Origin: Collinsella sp.
GTDB taxonomy: Bacteria > Actinomycetota > Coriobacteriia > Coriobacteriales > Coriobacteriaceae
NCBI GenBank assembly: GCA_031292915.1
Contig: JAUMSH010000064.1
Coordinates: 1-27,658 of the forward strand
Reading direction: 5' to 3'
DNA length: 27,658 bases
Each line of letters starts with the position of its first letter. Positions within the stretch are counted from its first letter, which is position 1. The position numbers were made by a program, and so were the translations under genes. The notes beneath the pieces are model-generated. The model was not told the DNA's origin. It searched no databases and saw nothing but the letters and a program-made list of their open reading frames with translations. Shown one piece after another: positions 15,191-23,464 of this stretch.

Positions 15191-15410
15191 TCTCGATCCG
15201 TAACATCTATGGCCCGAATTCCCGTCTAACTGTTACAGATCTAGATAATAAGACGTCTTAGTCCCTGGCCTTTGTCTCAATCTGTAACAGATAGAGACCT
15301 TTTGTCCGTCCAGATGTTACAGATCGAGACATTCGAATTCCCCTGAAGAGAAAATCTCAATCTGTAACAGTTACTCGGCAAAAACGGCTGCAGATGTTAC
15401 AGATCGAGAC
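15191..15410. repeat. Array of three REPIN-like inverted repeat units
   Basis: Six copies of a 15-18 base motif, consensus TGTTACAGATCGAGAC, alternate in orientation: minus at 15191, plus at 15231, minus at 15274, plus at 15315, minus at 15355, plus at 15395 (approximate starts). They form three head-to-head units of 56-57 bp (15191-15247, 15274-15330, 15355-15410) repeating every 81-83 bp. Spacers within units differ, while the arms are conserved. 15274-15298 is itself a near-palindrome. No frame crosses the array. It lies between a terminator and an ABC operon promoter. Confidence 0.85.
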
Positions 15411-15443
15411 AAAACAGTAAGGCATGCCGCTGCATCGGCCAGA

Positions 15444-15477
15444 ACCACCACAAAGGTGCCTTTCCTTTTTGGTAGGT
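15444..15477. repeat. Intergenic hairpin ending CCTTTTTGGTAGGT (copy 1)
   Basis: ACCACCACAAAGG on the left pairs imperfectly with CCTTTTTGGTAGGT on the right. Its right arm is identical to those at 25390-25403 and 26596-26609, so it is a more diverged copy of that family. Confidence 0.55.
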
Positions 15478-15519
15478 AGAATAACCCATAAGGTAAGTAT
15501 GTTTCTGAGTTATTTCGTG

Positions 15520-15549
15520 TTGACCCATTTGAGCGCGATAGGGTATAAC
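15520..15549 (+). promoter_or_regulatory. Promoter of the amino-acid ABC operon
   Basis: TTGACC (15520-15525) and TATAAC (15544-15549) with an 18-base spacer, 43 bp upstream of the binding-protein ATG. This is the best sigma70-like match seen on the plus strand. Confidence 0.65.
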
Positions 15550-15592
15550 TCTACTCAACCGCTAGGGATTTTATTGAGAAAGGTGTTCTACC

Positions 15593-16588
15593 ATGAGCAA
15601 GAACCTCTCCCAGCAGGTCGTTCTCGACCGCCGCGGCTTCGTTGCCGCCACCTTCGCAACCGTCGCCGGCCTTGGTCTTGCCGGCTGCTCCGACACCAGC
15701 GCCGAGGCCGACAAGGGTTCCGCCGCCGGCTCCTCCAAGAGCTCCAAGGATACCGAGGTTTCCGCCACGCTCGATGCCAAGGCATTCGACAAGCTCGTCA
15801 ACGACGGCCCCAAGGCCGATGACGATGCCATCGCCGCCAGCACCTGGGCCACGGCCGTTAAGGACGCCGGCGTCTTTAAGATCGGTGGCGTTCAGACCTC
15901 CACGCTCTTCTCCCTCCTCAACGAGAAGGACGGTCAGACCCGCGGCTTCGACGCCGGCATCGCACAGCTCCTGTCCAACTACATTCTGGGCGAGAACAAG
16001 GTCGAGATCACCCAGGTGACCTCGGACACGCGCGAGTCCGTCCTGCAGAACGGCCAGGTCGACGCTGTCTTTGCCACCTACACCATCACTGACGAGCGCA
16101 AGAAACTCGTCTCCTTTGCCGGTCCCTACTACTACACCCAGCAGGCCATCCTGGTGCTCGCCGATAACGACGACATCAAGAGCGTCGACGACCTGGCCGA
16201 CAAGAACGTCGCCGTCCAGTCCGGCTCCAACGGCCCTGCCATCCTGGAGGAGTTCGCTCCCAAGGCCAGCCAGCAGGAGTTCAAGACCGACGAGGAGGCC
16301 CGCCAGGCACTCCAGCAGGGCCGCGTCGATGCCTACGTCATCGATAACAACATGCAGCAGAGCGCCCTGGTCCGCGAGCCCGGCAAGTACAAGATTGCCG
16401 GCAAGCCCTTCGGCAGCAAGGAGCCCTACGGCATCGGCCTGCCGCTCGATTCCGACGGCGTCACCTTTGTCAACGACTTCCTTAAGAAGATCGAGGACGA
16501 CGGCACCTGGACCGAGCTGTGGCAGATCTGCATCGGCGACCGTACGGGCGACACCAACGTTCCCGAGCTGCCCGAGGTTGGCGCCTAA
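15593..16588 (+). CDS. Amino-acid ABC transporter substrate-binding lipoprotein (glutamate/glutamine type)
   Basis: 331 residues. The N-terminus is a lipoprotein signal: a twin arginine (R13-R14) before a hydrophobic stretch and a lipobox LAGC with the lipid cysteine at 32, so export may use Tat; a Ser/Lys/Asp-rich linker follows. The rest is a family 3 solute-binding protein (FKIGGVQTSTLFSL, GFDAGIAQLL, DAVFATYTITDERKK, YYYTQQAILV, VAVQSGSNG). It resembles actinobacterial glutamate-binding GluB proteins, but specificity cannot be read directly. It is anchored outside the membrane and feeds the two permeases and ATPase downstream. Codon use is strongly biased to C-ending codons, suggesting high expression. 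A weak terminator-like hairpin after it could raise its level over the permeases. Confidence 0.9.
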   Translation: MSKNLSQQVVLDRRGFVAATFATVAGLGLAGCSDTSAEADKGSAAGSSKSSKDTEVSATLDAKAFDKLVNDGPKADDDAIAASTWATAVKDAGVFKIGGVQTSTLFSLLNEKDGQTRGFDAGIAQLLSNYILGENKVEITQVTSDTRESVLQNGQVDAVFATYTITDERKKLVSFAGPYYYTQQAILVLADNDDIKSVDDLADKNVAVQSGSNGPAILEEFAPKASQQEFKTDEEARQALQQGRVDAYVIDNNMQQSALVREPGKYKIAGKPFGSKEPYGIGLPLDSDGVTFVNDFLKKIEDDGTWTELWQICIGDRTGDTNVPELPEVGA

Positions 16589-16677
16589 GCTCGCAAGCAT
16601 GGCATCAGCCGCTGCGAAACCATATGGAAACGCACGAGGTGCTTTATTGCGATAAACTGTTTCCTCAATGAGTTGTC

Positions 16678-16710
16678 GGGGCTTCCGTACACGCGGAAGC
16701 CCCTTTCCTT
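16678..16710 (+). terminator. Attenuator hairpin between binding protein and permease genes
   Basis: GGGGCTTCCG (16678-16687) pairs perfectly with CGGAAGCCCC (16694-16703) around 6 bases, followed by TTTCCTT. It is a partial terminator by appearance, with the permease ribosome binding site just after. Confidence 0.7.
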
Positions 16711-16727
16711 ATCGGCGGGAGGTCCGC

Positions 16728-17387
16728 ATGAGTCTCTCCGAACTCTGGTCGCTCTATGGCCAGAACTATATCGACGCGTTGCTCGCGACCTGGGGCATGA
16801 CGCTTGAGTCGTTTGCCATCGCCATGGTGCTGGCCGTCGCCGTCACCGTGATGCGCGTGTCGCCGCTCAAGCCACTGCGCGTCTTTGGCGACCTGTATGT
16901 CCAGGTCTTCCGTAACATCCCCGGCATCGCGCTGCTTATCATCGTCGTCTACGCGCTGCCGCCGCTCAAGGTCGTTCTGCCCTACCGCACCTGCGTTATC
17001 GTCGCCACGGTGCTCTTGGGTTCTGCCTTTGGTTCCGAAAACTTTATGAGCGGCATCAACACCGTCGGCGTCGGCCAGGTAGAAGCAGCACGTTCGCTGG
17101 GCATGAGCTTTAACCGCATCCTCGCCAAAATCGTGATTCCGCAGGCACTGCGCTCGAGCGTGCTGCCCATGACCAACCTCTTTATCGCCGTCATGCTTAC
17201 CACCGCGCTCGGCAGCCAGGTGCCGCTTAAACCGCAGGAGCTCACCGGTGTGGTGAGCTACATCAATACCCGCTCGCTCGGCGGCGTCGCCGCGTTCTTT
17301 ATCTCGGCGCTCGGCTACCTGGGCACGGCCTTTGTGGTGAGCCACATTGGCAACTATATCGATAAGAAGGTGAGGATCCTCCGATGA
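16728..17387 (+). CDS. Amino-acid ABC transporter permease (first subunit, GluC-like)
   Basis: 219 residues from ATG at 16728 (MSLSELW), with GGGAGG five bases upstream; the frame reads back to 16668, but that part lies over the hairpin. About five membrane segments. The permease EAA loop that contacts the ATPase is at about 119-141 (EAARSLGMSFNRILAKIVIP). It belongs to the His/Glu/Gln/Arg/opine permease family and forms the membrane channel with the next gene product. Its end overlaps the next start by 4 bp (ATGA), showing translational coupling. Confidence 0.92.
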   Translation: MSLSELWSLYGQNYIDALLATWGMTLESFAIAMVLAVAVTVMRVSPLKPLRVFGDLYVQVFRNIPGIALLIIVVYALPPLKVVLPYRTCVIVATVLLGSAFGSENFMSGINTVGVGQVEAARSLGMSFNRILAKIVIPQALRSSVLPMTNLFIAVMLTTALGSQVPLKPQELTGVVSYINTRSLGGVAAFFISALGYLGTAFVVSHIGNYIDKKVRILR

Positions 17388-18217
17388 GCAAGCATTCCTC
17401 CCCCGCGCTCACCATGCGCGATGCGCTCTACGAGGCTCCCGGCCCCAAGATGCGCGCCAAGATTCGCATCGGCACCGCCATCTCACTCGTCGCCGTCGCC
17501 GCGCTCGTCGCCCTGGTACTGCAGCGCTTTTATGTGACCGGTCAGCTTTCGGTCCACTATTGGTATTTCTTTACGCACCTCACCACCTGGAAGTTCCTGC
17601 TTGCCGGCTTTGAGGGCACCGTTAAAGTCGCACTCACCGCCGGCGCCATCGCGCTGGTGCTGGGCCTGGCCCTTATGCTCGGCCGCACCAGCGACATTAA
17701 GCCGCTGCAGTTGGTCTGCCGCGTGCTCACCGATTTCTTCCGCGGCGTACCGAGCCTTCTGTTCATCTATTTCTTCTTTTTGGTGCTGCCCCAGTACAAG
17801 ATCGCGCTGCCGTCGTTTTGGATGCTCACGCTCCCTGTCGCGCTCGCTGCAGCCGGTGTGCTGGCCGAGATTTTCCGAGCCGGCGTCAACGCCGTACCGC
17901 GCGGACAAGTCGAGGCGGCCCAGGCACTCGGTCTCTCCAAGGCTAAAATCACCTTTAAAATCGTGTTGCCGCAGGCTATTCGGTTTATCATTCCGTCGTT
18001 GATTTCACAGCTTGTGGTCGTTGTCAAAGACACCACCGTCGCCTACGTGGTGAGCTACCCCGACCTGATGCAAAATGCCCGCGTGCTCATTACCAACTAC
18101 GACGCCCTCGTGTCGGTCTACCTGGTAATCGCGGTCATCTACATCCTCATCAACGTCGCGATCAACAAGGCCGCTGTCTATGTTTCGCACAAGACCGGCG
18201 CGACCATCATCCGCTAA
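17384..18217 (+). CDS. Amino-acid ABC transporter permease (second subunit, GluD-like)
   Basis: 277 residues. A cytoplasmic N-terminal stretch of about 30 residues precedes the first membrane segment; five or so segments follow. The EAA loop lies at about 177-198 (VEAAQALGLSKAKITFKIVL). The start ATG overlaps the previous stop as ATGA. It pairs with the upstream permease to make a heterodimeric channel, as in actinobacterial glutamate importers. The ATPase gene begins 36 bp later. Confidence 0.92.
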   Translation: MSKHSSPALTMRDALYEAPGPKMRAKIRIGTAISLVAVAALVALVLQRFYVTGQLSVHYWYFFTHLTTWKFLLAGFEGTVKVALTAGAIALVLGLALMLGRTSDIKPLQLVCRVLTDFFRGVPSLLFIYFFFLVLPQYKIALPSFWMLTLPVALAAAGVLAEIFRAGVNAVPRGQVEAAQALGLSKAKITFKIVLPQAIRFIIPSLISQLVVVVKDTTVAYVVSYPDLMQNARVLITNYDALVSVYLVIAVIYILINVAINKAAVYVSHKTGATIIR

Positions 18218-18253
18218 CGCTTTACCATTTCGAGTCATAAGGAGCCGAGCACC

Positions 18254-19018
18254 ATGGCACAGAGCACCTCTTCCACCGGCAATCAGCCGCTGATCGAGCT
18301 CAAGCACGTCGATAAGCACTATGGCGACCTGCACGTCCTCAACGACATCAATCTGTCGGTCGACCGCGGCGAGGTCGTCGTTGTAATTGGCCCCTCGGGC
18401 TCGGGCAAGTCGACCATGTGCCGCACCATCAACCGCCTGGAAACCATCGACTCGGGCGAGATCCTCATCGAGGGCGAGCCCCTGCCGCAGGAAGGCAAGG
18501 ATCTTGCCCGCATGCGTGCCGAACTGGGCATGGTGTTTCAGCAGTTCAACCTGTTTGCACATATGACGGTGCTGCAGAACGTCATGCTGGGACCGGTCGA
18601 CGTGTTGGGCGTGTCCAAGGACGAGGCCCGTGAGCGCGCCATGGACCTGCTGAGCCGCGTGGGCGTGGCCGAGCAGGCCGATAAGGTGCCCGCACAGCTC
18701 TCGGGCGGCCAGCAACAGCGCGTAGCCATCGCCCGCTCGCTTGCCATGCAGCCCAAGGCCATGCTTTTTGACGAGCCCACGAGCGCCCTTGATCCCGAGA
18801 TGATCAACGAGGTGCTCGAGGTCATGGTGCGCTTGGCGCAGCAGGGCATGACGATGATCGTCATCACGCACGAGATGAACTTTGCCCGCCGCGTGGCCGA
18901 CCGCGTCGTGTTTATGGCCGACGGCCAGATTGTAGAAACCGGCACGCCCGACGAGTTCTTCGACCACCCCCAGACCAAGCGCGCCCAGGACTTCCTCAAC
19001 TCCATCAAGGGCCACTAA
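18254..19018 (+). CDS. Amino-acid ABC transporter ATP-binding protein
   Basis: 254 residues with all ATPase motifs: Walker A GPSGSGKST (46-54), Q-loop VFQQFNLF (about 94-101), signature LSGGQQQR (149-156), Walker B MLFDEP (170-175), D-loop SALD, and switch histidine in VITHEMNF. It is typical of GlnQ/GluA-type importers and powers uptake through the two permeases. AAGGAG is well placed before the ATG. It is the last core transporter gene; a hydrolase follows 86 bp later. Confidence 0.95.
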   Translation: MAQSTSSTGNQPLIELKHVDKHYGDLHVLNDINLSVDRGEVVVVIGPSGSGKSTMCRTINRLETIDSGEILIEGEPLPQEGKDLARMRAELGMVFQQFNLFAHMTVLQNVMLGPVDVLGVSKDEARERAMDLLSRVGVAEQADKVPAQLSGGQQQRVAIARSLAMQPKAMLFDEPTSALDPEMINEVLEVMVRLAQQGMTMIVITHEMNFARRVADRVVFMADGQIVETGTPDEFFDHPQTKRAQDFLNSIKGH

Positions 19019-19104
19019 CCCAATTGCCACGCGGGCAAATTCATCACCAGCGTTTGTCCCGCGCACCCCTGTGCCATGTCCACCCGGATTCGAAAGCAAC
19101 ACCT

Positions 19105-19914
19105 ATGATCGGAACTCGTACTTCATCGTCCTACACCCCGCACGTCGACGTCGCCCCCGCCGACCGTCCGCTCATCCTCGTCGCGCCGCGCTGGGAAGAG
19201 GCAGAGCCGTTTTTAACCGAGATGCTCTCCCCCAACGAGGAAATCGCAAGTGTCTTTGTCGACGCCATTCTTGCCGCCGGCGGTCTGCCGCTGCAGATGT
19301 CCATTACCGAAGACGTCGACGTTATCCGTCATTACGTGGAAATCGCCGACGGCATCGCCATTCCCGGCGGTCCGGACGTCAACCCCAAACGCTGGGACGA
19401 CGAGCGTCCTTACGACCCCACGCTGTGCTGCGAGATTCGCGACCGTTTTGAGTTTAAGCTGGTTAACGAGGTACTTCGCGCCAAGAAGCCGCTCTTTACC
19501 ACCTGCCGAGGCACGCAGCTGCTTAATGTCGCCACCGGCGGCACCCTGTGCATGGACGTGCCGAGCCTGGGCGCGCGCGAGGGCCGCACGCAGTGGCGCC
19601 ATACCCACGTGCTCAACGACCCCGTGCATCCCGTCGAGGTCGTGCCGGGCTCGCTGCTGGAGCGCGCGGTTGGCGGGCACAGGCTGATCCAGACCAACTC
19701 CGCACACCACTGCTGCGTCGATCGTCTGGGTAAAAGCACGCGCTTGGTCGCCAAGGCAACCGACGGCGTTCCCGAGTGTATTGAGGTCGAAGGCCAGCCT
19801 TTCTGCCTGGGCGTGCAATGGCACCCTGAGTACACGTGGAAGACGCTCGAGACCGACTTTAACCTGTGGAAGTCGTTTGTCGAGGCGGCGGCCAAGGTAA
19901 AGCAGGCTCGCTAG
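19105..19914 (+). CDS. Peptidase C26 / gamma-glutamyl-gamma-aminobutyrate hydrolase-like protein
   Basis: 269 residues from ATG at 19105; an earlier ATG at 19024 gives a basic, unrelated lead and has no good ribosome site, though the chosen start has only a weak one. Class I glutamine amidotransferase-type triad: nucleophile C134 in TTCRGTQLLN, and H240 with E242 in GVQWHPEY. GGPDVNP matches the oxyanion strand region of PuuD-like enzymes, which cut gamma-glutamyl amide bonds such as gamma-glutamyl-GABA. Standing just after an amino-acid importer, it may process an imported gamma-glutamyl compound to glutamate. Alternatives are other C26 members such as folylpolyglutamate hydrolase-like enzymes. 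Confidence 0.85.
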   Translation: MIGTRTSSSYTPHVDVAPADRPLILVAPRWEEAEPFLTEMLSPNEEIASVFVDAILAAGGLPLQMSITEDVDVIRHYVEIADGIAIPGGPDVNPKRWDDERPYDPTLCCEIRDRFEFKLVNEVLRAKKPLFTTCRGTQLLNVATGGTLCMDVPSLGAREGRTQWRHTHVLNDPVHPVEVVPGSLLERAVGGHRLIQTNSAHHCCVDRLGKSTRLVAKATDGVPECIEVEGQPFCLGVQWHPEYTWKTLETDFNLWKSFVEAAAKVKQAR

Positions 19915-19933
19915 TTCACGGACAGCACAACAC

Positions 19934-19975
19934 AAAAGGGCGCCCCGCCGGCCACATGGTCCGGCGGGGCGCCCT
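19934..19975 (-). terminator. Strong GC hairpin, convergent terminator
   Basis: A 15-bp perfect stem (19937-19951 with 19961-19975). Read on the minus strand it ends in TTTT, serving the HPt gene; on the plus strand it can also stop readthrough from the C26 gene. Confidence 0.85.
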
Positions 19976-20019
19976 ATTACCTATATGCTGCCGACACACA
20001 GTCCAAAGCTCGCAAGCTC

Positions 20020-20376
20020 TTATTCGGCCGCCTCGCGCAGGGCCGACATCGTTGCCGCATATTGCTGCTGCAGCGCATGCATTCCCTCGCGAGCGCCGTC
20101 AACGGCATCGGCGCCGCGCAGTGCTTCGGTCACCACAACCGCCGGCTCGTACAGATTATCGAATTCCAGGTTCTGGCTCACGCCCTTGAGCGTATGCGCT
20201 GCCATAAACGCACCTTCGGCGTCTCCTGCCGCCATGGCGGCCTCCAGCTTGTCCATGCTCTCGTCATCCAAAAATTTGAGGGCAAAGCGGGCAAGCATTT
20301 CCTCGCCCATCAGCCGAGCGCACGCGTCATCATAATTGGCGCCAATCTTCTCATACGCCTCACGCATGGAAATCAT
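20020..20376 (-). CDS. Stand-alone HPt phosphotransfer protein
   Basis: 118 residues, all helical. The phospho-acceptor histidine is H61 in AAHTLKGVSQNL, the classic HPt signature. It passes phosphoryl groups between receiver domains. AAAGGAG precedes the ATG at 20376. It lies 23 bp downstream of the REC/HD-GYP gene on the same strand, so it is the natural partner of that receiver. No histidine kinase lies in the window; a distant hybrid kinase would be the donor. Confidence 0.88.
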   Translation of the reverse strand: MISMREAYEKIGANYDDACARLMGEEMLARFALKFLDDESMDKLEAAMAAGDAEGAFMAAHTLKGVSQNLEFDNLYEPAVVVTEALRGADAVDGAREGMHALQQQYAATMSALREAAE

Positions 20377-20399
20377 GGATTAAAACTCCTTTGGTCAAA

Positions 20400-22280
20400 C
20401 TAAATCGTGGGAAACGCGACGACGTCGGCGGGGCGTGCCAACGTCTCGGCAATACGGTCTTGCACCTCGAGCAGGCAGTCGAGCAACAGCGGGTTAAAGG
20501 TGCCGCACTTACCGTCCAAGATCATCTGGATCGCCTCCTTGTGCGGGATAGCGTCCTTGTACACGCGCACGCTCGTCAGCGCATCGTACACGTCGGCCAC
20601 CGAGACCACCTGCGCGGCAATGGGAATCTCGTCGCCCTTAAGGCCATCGGGATAGCCCTTGCCGTCCCAGCGCTCGTGATGCCAACGCGCAATCTGGTAC
20701 GCATATTCCATAAGCGCATTGCCGACGTGATGGCGGCCCAGCTCAAGCAACATGTCGGCGCCCATCGTGGTATGCGTCTTCATAATCTCGAACTCCTCGG
20801 GCGTAAGGCGTCCGGGCTTGTTGAGGATCGCATCGTCAATCGACATCTTGCCGATATCGTGCAGCGCCGAAGCCAGGGCGATCGTGGAGCGTTCCTCATT
20901 GTCGAGGGAGATCGTGCCGCTACGCTGGACCAGACAGTCAAGCAGCAGCTCGGTCAGCTTTTCGATATTCGTAACGTGCCTGCCGCTCTCGCCGTTGCGA
21001 AGCTCCATGACGCCGGCCATGATGTCGATGAGCATGCGACTGTTCTTGACGCGCTCGTTGTACTGCTGGGACAGCAAGCTCGTCAGGCGGCGCCGCTTGG
21101 CGTACAGACGGATAGTGTTGCTTACACGGCGACGCACGACACGGGAGTCAAACGGGCGGTTGATATAGTCCGAGGCGCCCAGCTCGTACGCGCGCAGAAC
21201 CATATCATCGGAATCTTCGCTCGAAATCATGATGACAGGCAGATTGTCTATACCCGATCGGCGCGACAGACCGGCCAGCACCTCAAAGCCGCTTATGCCC
21301 GGCATGACAATATCCAGCAGCACGAGCGACAGTTCATCGCCATAGCGGTCGACCATGTCGAGTGCCGCGCGACCGTTATCAGCCTCGAGGATGCAATACT
21401 CATCCTTGAGCATCTCGTTGAGAATGGCTCGGTTCATCTCGGAGTCATCGACAATAAGCACCAAAGGCTTTTCGCTTTGGAAGGCCTCGATGGAATCGGC
21501 ATCAGTCACGACCGTACCGGCTTTTGCCTTAGCGCGGCTCAGTAACTGGACAGCACGGCCAACGCCCTCATCGACCGTCTCGCCATGAATGCGAACGCCA
21601 CCAACACATGCCGTCAAGCTCACGTACTCATGGCCCGGAACAATCGTGGCATGAACGGCATCGGATACCTGATGCAGGCGACGGGCGAAGTCATCGGAGG
21701 GAATATTGGGCATGACGACCACAAACTTGTCGCAGCCATAGCGCACAAGCTCGTCAGTCGAACGAATTCCGCTGCGTATGGCTGTCGCCACAGCACCGAG
21801 TGCAAGGTCGCCGGCATGATGGCCGCAGGTATCGTTGAAGACCCTAAAATCATCAAGGTCGATCATCGCAACGCCGGCATTCATGCGGGCGCTACGGAGC
21901 TTTTCCTCGTAATATCGGCGATTGCGCACGCCCGTCAGCACGTCGGTGTAGACAAGGTCCCCTTCTGCGGCCTCTTGCTCATCGATCGGACGCACCATCA
22001 GCAAGACGTGAGGCTCGCCCTCGACCTTTAGAGGGCGCAGACGGGCGCGGTACTCAACACCATCGTTGAGCAGTTGCTCCGACACCTCACCCGAATCTGC
22101 CAAGGCCTCAAGACTCGACTGACGAAGACAAGGGCAGCGATCACCGGCGAGCAAGCAGTTAGGCTCGCTCTTAATCTGATCGGCCGACAGCAAACGCACC
22201 ACGGGGTAGGTCTGCGCGACGCGGGCGACCTCGGCGGCAGCCTCCTCGTCGGTTAGATTGGCCTCGTGATTATTGAGCAT
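20400..22280 (-). CDS. PAS-like/degenerate GGDEF/REC/HD-GYP signalling protein, probable c-di-GMP phosphodiesterase
   Basis: 626 residues. Residues 1-100 look like a PAS-type sensor with several cysteines (NCLLAGDRCPC). A GGDEF domain spans about 108-262, but its motif reads GCDKF (182-186): the second Gly and the catalytic Glu are gone, so it should not make c-di-GMP. A receiver domain follows (about 273-390) with D323 as phosphorylation site; the usual Lys of the KPF motif is Arg375 (NRPF). The HD-GYP domain (about 415-615) looks intact: HDIGK (474-478), HHERWDGKGYP (534-544), DGLKGDEIP. Expected activity is c-di-GMP breakdown controlled by phosphorylation. It is cytoplasmic. AAAGGG precedes the ATG. 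It is followed by the HPt gene. Confidence 0.9.
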   Translation of the reverse strand: MLNNHEANLTDEEAAAEVARVAQTYPVVRLLSADQIKSEPNCLLAGDRCPCLRQSSLEALADSGEVSEQLLNDGVEYRARLRPLKVEGEPHVLLMVRPIDEQEAAEGDLVYTDVLTGVRNRRYYEEKLRSARMNAGVAMIDLDDFRVFNDTCGHHAGDLALGAVATAIRSGIRSTDELVRYGCDKFVVVMPNIPSDDFARRLHQVSDAVHATIVPGHEYVSLTACVGGVRIHGETVDEGVGRAVQLLSRAKAKAGTVVTDADSIEAFQSEKPLVLIVDDSEMNRAILNEMLKDEYCILEADNGRAALDMVDRYGDELSLVLLDIVMPGISGFEVLAGLSRRSGIDNLPVIMISSEDSDDMVLRAYELGASDYINRPFDSRVVRRRVSNTIRLYAKRRRLTSLLSQQYNERVKNSRMLIDIMAGVMELRNGESGRHVTNIEKLTELLLDCLVQRSGTISLDNEERSTIALASALHDIGKMSIDDAILNKPGRLTPEEFEIMKTHTTMGADMLLELGRHHVGNALMEYAYQIARWHHERWDGKGYPDGLKGDEIPIAAQVVSVADVYDALTSVRVYKDAIPHKEAIQMILDGKCGTFNPLLLDCLLEVQDRIAETLARPADVVAFPTI

Positions 22281-22329
22281 ATGGGGCCCTTTCGATAGTT
22301 TCGCATGGTAGCGGTGGGTTCCAAATGCT

Positions 22330-22347
22330 ACAAGGGTAACACCTTGT
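22330..22347 (-). promoter_or_regulatory. Dyad upstream of the HD-GYP gene
   Basis: ACAAGG (22330-22335) and CCTTGT (22342-22347) around 6 bases form a symmetrical site 50 bp before the start codon. Probably an operator or leader hairpin; the regulator is unknown. The rest of 22281-22491 shows no gene. Confidence 0.35.
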
Positions 22348-22491
22348 CGATGCAGGTAAGCACGTGAATGCTGTTACATTTTTATGAGTTGGCAGACGGT
22401 GCGATTGAAGCCGCAGACGTGAGGTTTTGAGCACATTTGTTAACACTGCCGAAACGTTTGCGGGTGAAGGCTGTTTTGATTTTTACGGCTG

Positions 22492-23301
22492 CTAGAGCTC
22501 CAGGATGCCACGGACAGTCTGGGCAGCCGCTGCCGGGCGATCGCGCAGGCCGTTGTGCGCGCCGGGAACCATTACGAGCGGACAGTCCAAAAGCTCAGCC
22601 GCCACCCTTGTGCCCGCCTCGCGGGGCGTGCCAATCGAGAGCTCACCCAAAAGCACGGCGGCCACCGTTTTCGACGCGCGAACGCTATCCCAATCGGGAA
22701 CGCAGGTCATAGTAATCCCGTATTCGTTCGCCATGAAACTGCGGCCGTTGCGCAGGGCATGCTTGGCTTCTGCCTCGGTTAACTTGGGGGCCTCAGGGTC
22801 CGAATCGCCGATGGCGCCCAGGAAGGCCCGTAATGCCCTGGAGACCTTTCCCGCGGCGATCATCTCGAGCAAAACCGGGGCCGCGCCCAGGCCGGCACCC
22901 TCATCCGTCACGGCGGGTTCATGCAGAATCGCACGCGAGATTATGGCGGGGTTTGCACGGAGAAGCTCCAGGGCCACCAACGTACCGGCGCTGTGCGCGA
23001 GCACGTTTGCCGGAGCGCCAATATGCTCGATAACAGCCTGCAGGTCGGCTGCCTGGGCGGCGAGGTCGTAGCGTCCGTCTGCAGCGTCGCCGCTCTCGCC
23101 GCAACCGCGGCGGTCGTAGGCAATGACGCGACAGTCACGGGCGAGCTCGCGGGCGATGGCGTCAAAAAAGACGCCGTCGACGCAGGCACCGTGCACGCAA
23201 ACCAAGGCGGGTGCATCGGACGATACAACCGGGCCGGCATACTTGCGGCAGGCGATCGTGGTGCCCGCATTCTCGACCGTAAAATCCATGTTGTGCCCCA
23301 T
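22492..23301 (-). CDS. Alpha/beta-fold hydrolase
   Basis: About 269 residues. Oxyanion-hole strand VCVHGACVDG, the nucleophile elbow with S104 (LAHSAGT), a DRRGCGESG loop, and the histidine in VPGAHNGLRD near the C-terminus make a complete-looking catalytic set. The substrate is unknown; relatives are esterases, lactonases and haloperoxidase-like enzymes. The start is ATG at 23301 or in-frame ATG at 23289 (MDFTVENAG), the latter with GGGG upstream. The frame stays open to 23583, but that part covers the divergent promoter and is rejected. It is transcribed away from the radical SAM gene. Confidence 0.82.
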   Translation of the reverse strand: MGHNMDFTVENAGTTIACRKYAGPVVSSDAPALVCVHGACVDGVFFDAIARELARDCRVIAYDRRGCGESGDAADGRYDLAAQAADLQAVIEHIGAPANVLAHSAGTLVALELLRANPAIISRAILHEPAVTDEGAGLGAAPVLLEMIAAGKVSRALRAFLGAIGDSDPEAPKLTEAEAKHALRNGRSFMANEYGITMTCVPDWDSVRASKTVAAVLLGELSIGTPREAGTRVAAELLDCPLVMVPGAHNGLRDRPAAAAQTVRGILEL

Positions 23302-23464
23302 CGTCTTGCGTTTTGTTAACAGATTAACTGTACCTGACCCGAGACTTTTCATGGCACCGCATAATGAGCGACGTGAAAAAACGAAACTTGTAAAGCAAGA
23401 GCCCACACCTTGCTTTGGAGCCGATGCTATGCTTAGGCACAATTGTCTTGAGGAGCATATGCCT

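Noticed and set aside
15191..15410. CRISPR array
   Set aside because: The repeats alternate in orientation, are only 15-18 bases, and no cas gene is near; spacers within and between units do not follow CRISPR geometry.
22281..22491. A c-di-GMP riboswitch before the HD-GYP gene
   Set aside because: I looked for the GEMM core on the minus strand and could not find its conserved segments; only a short dyad is present.
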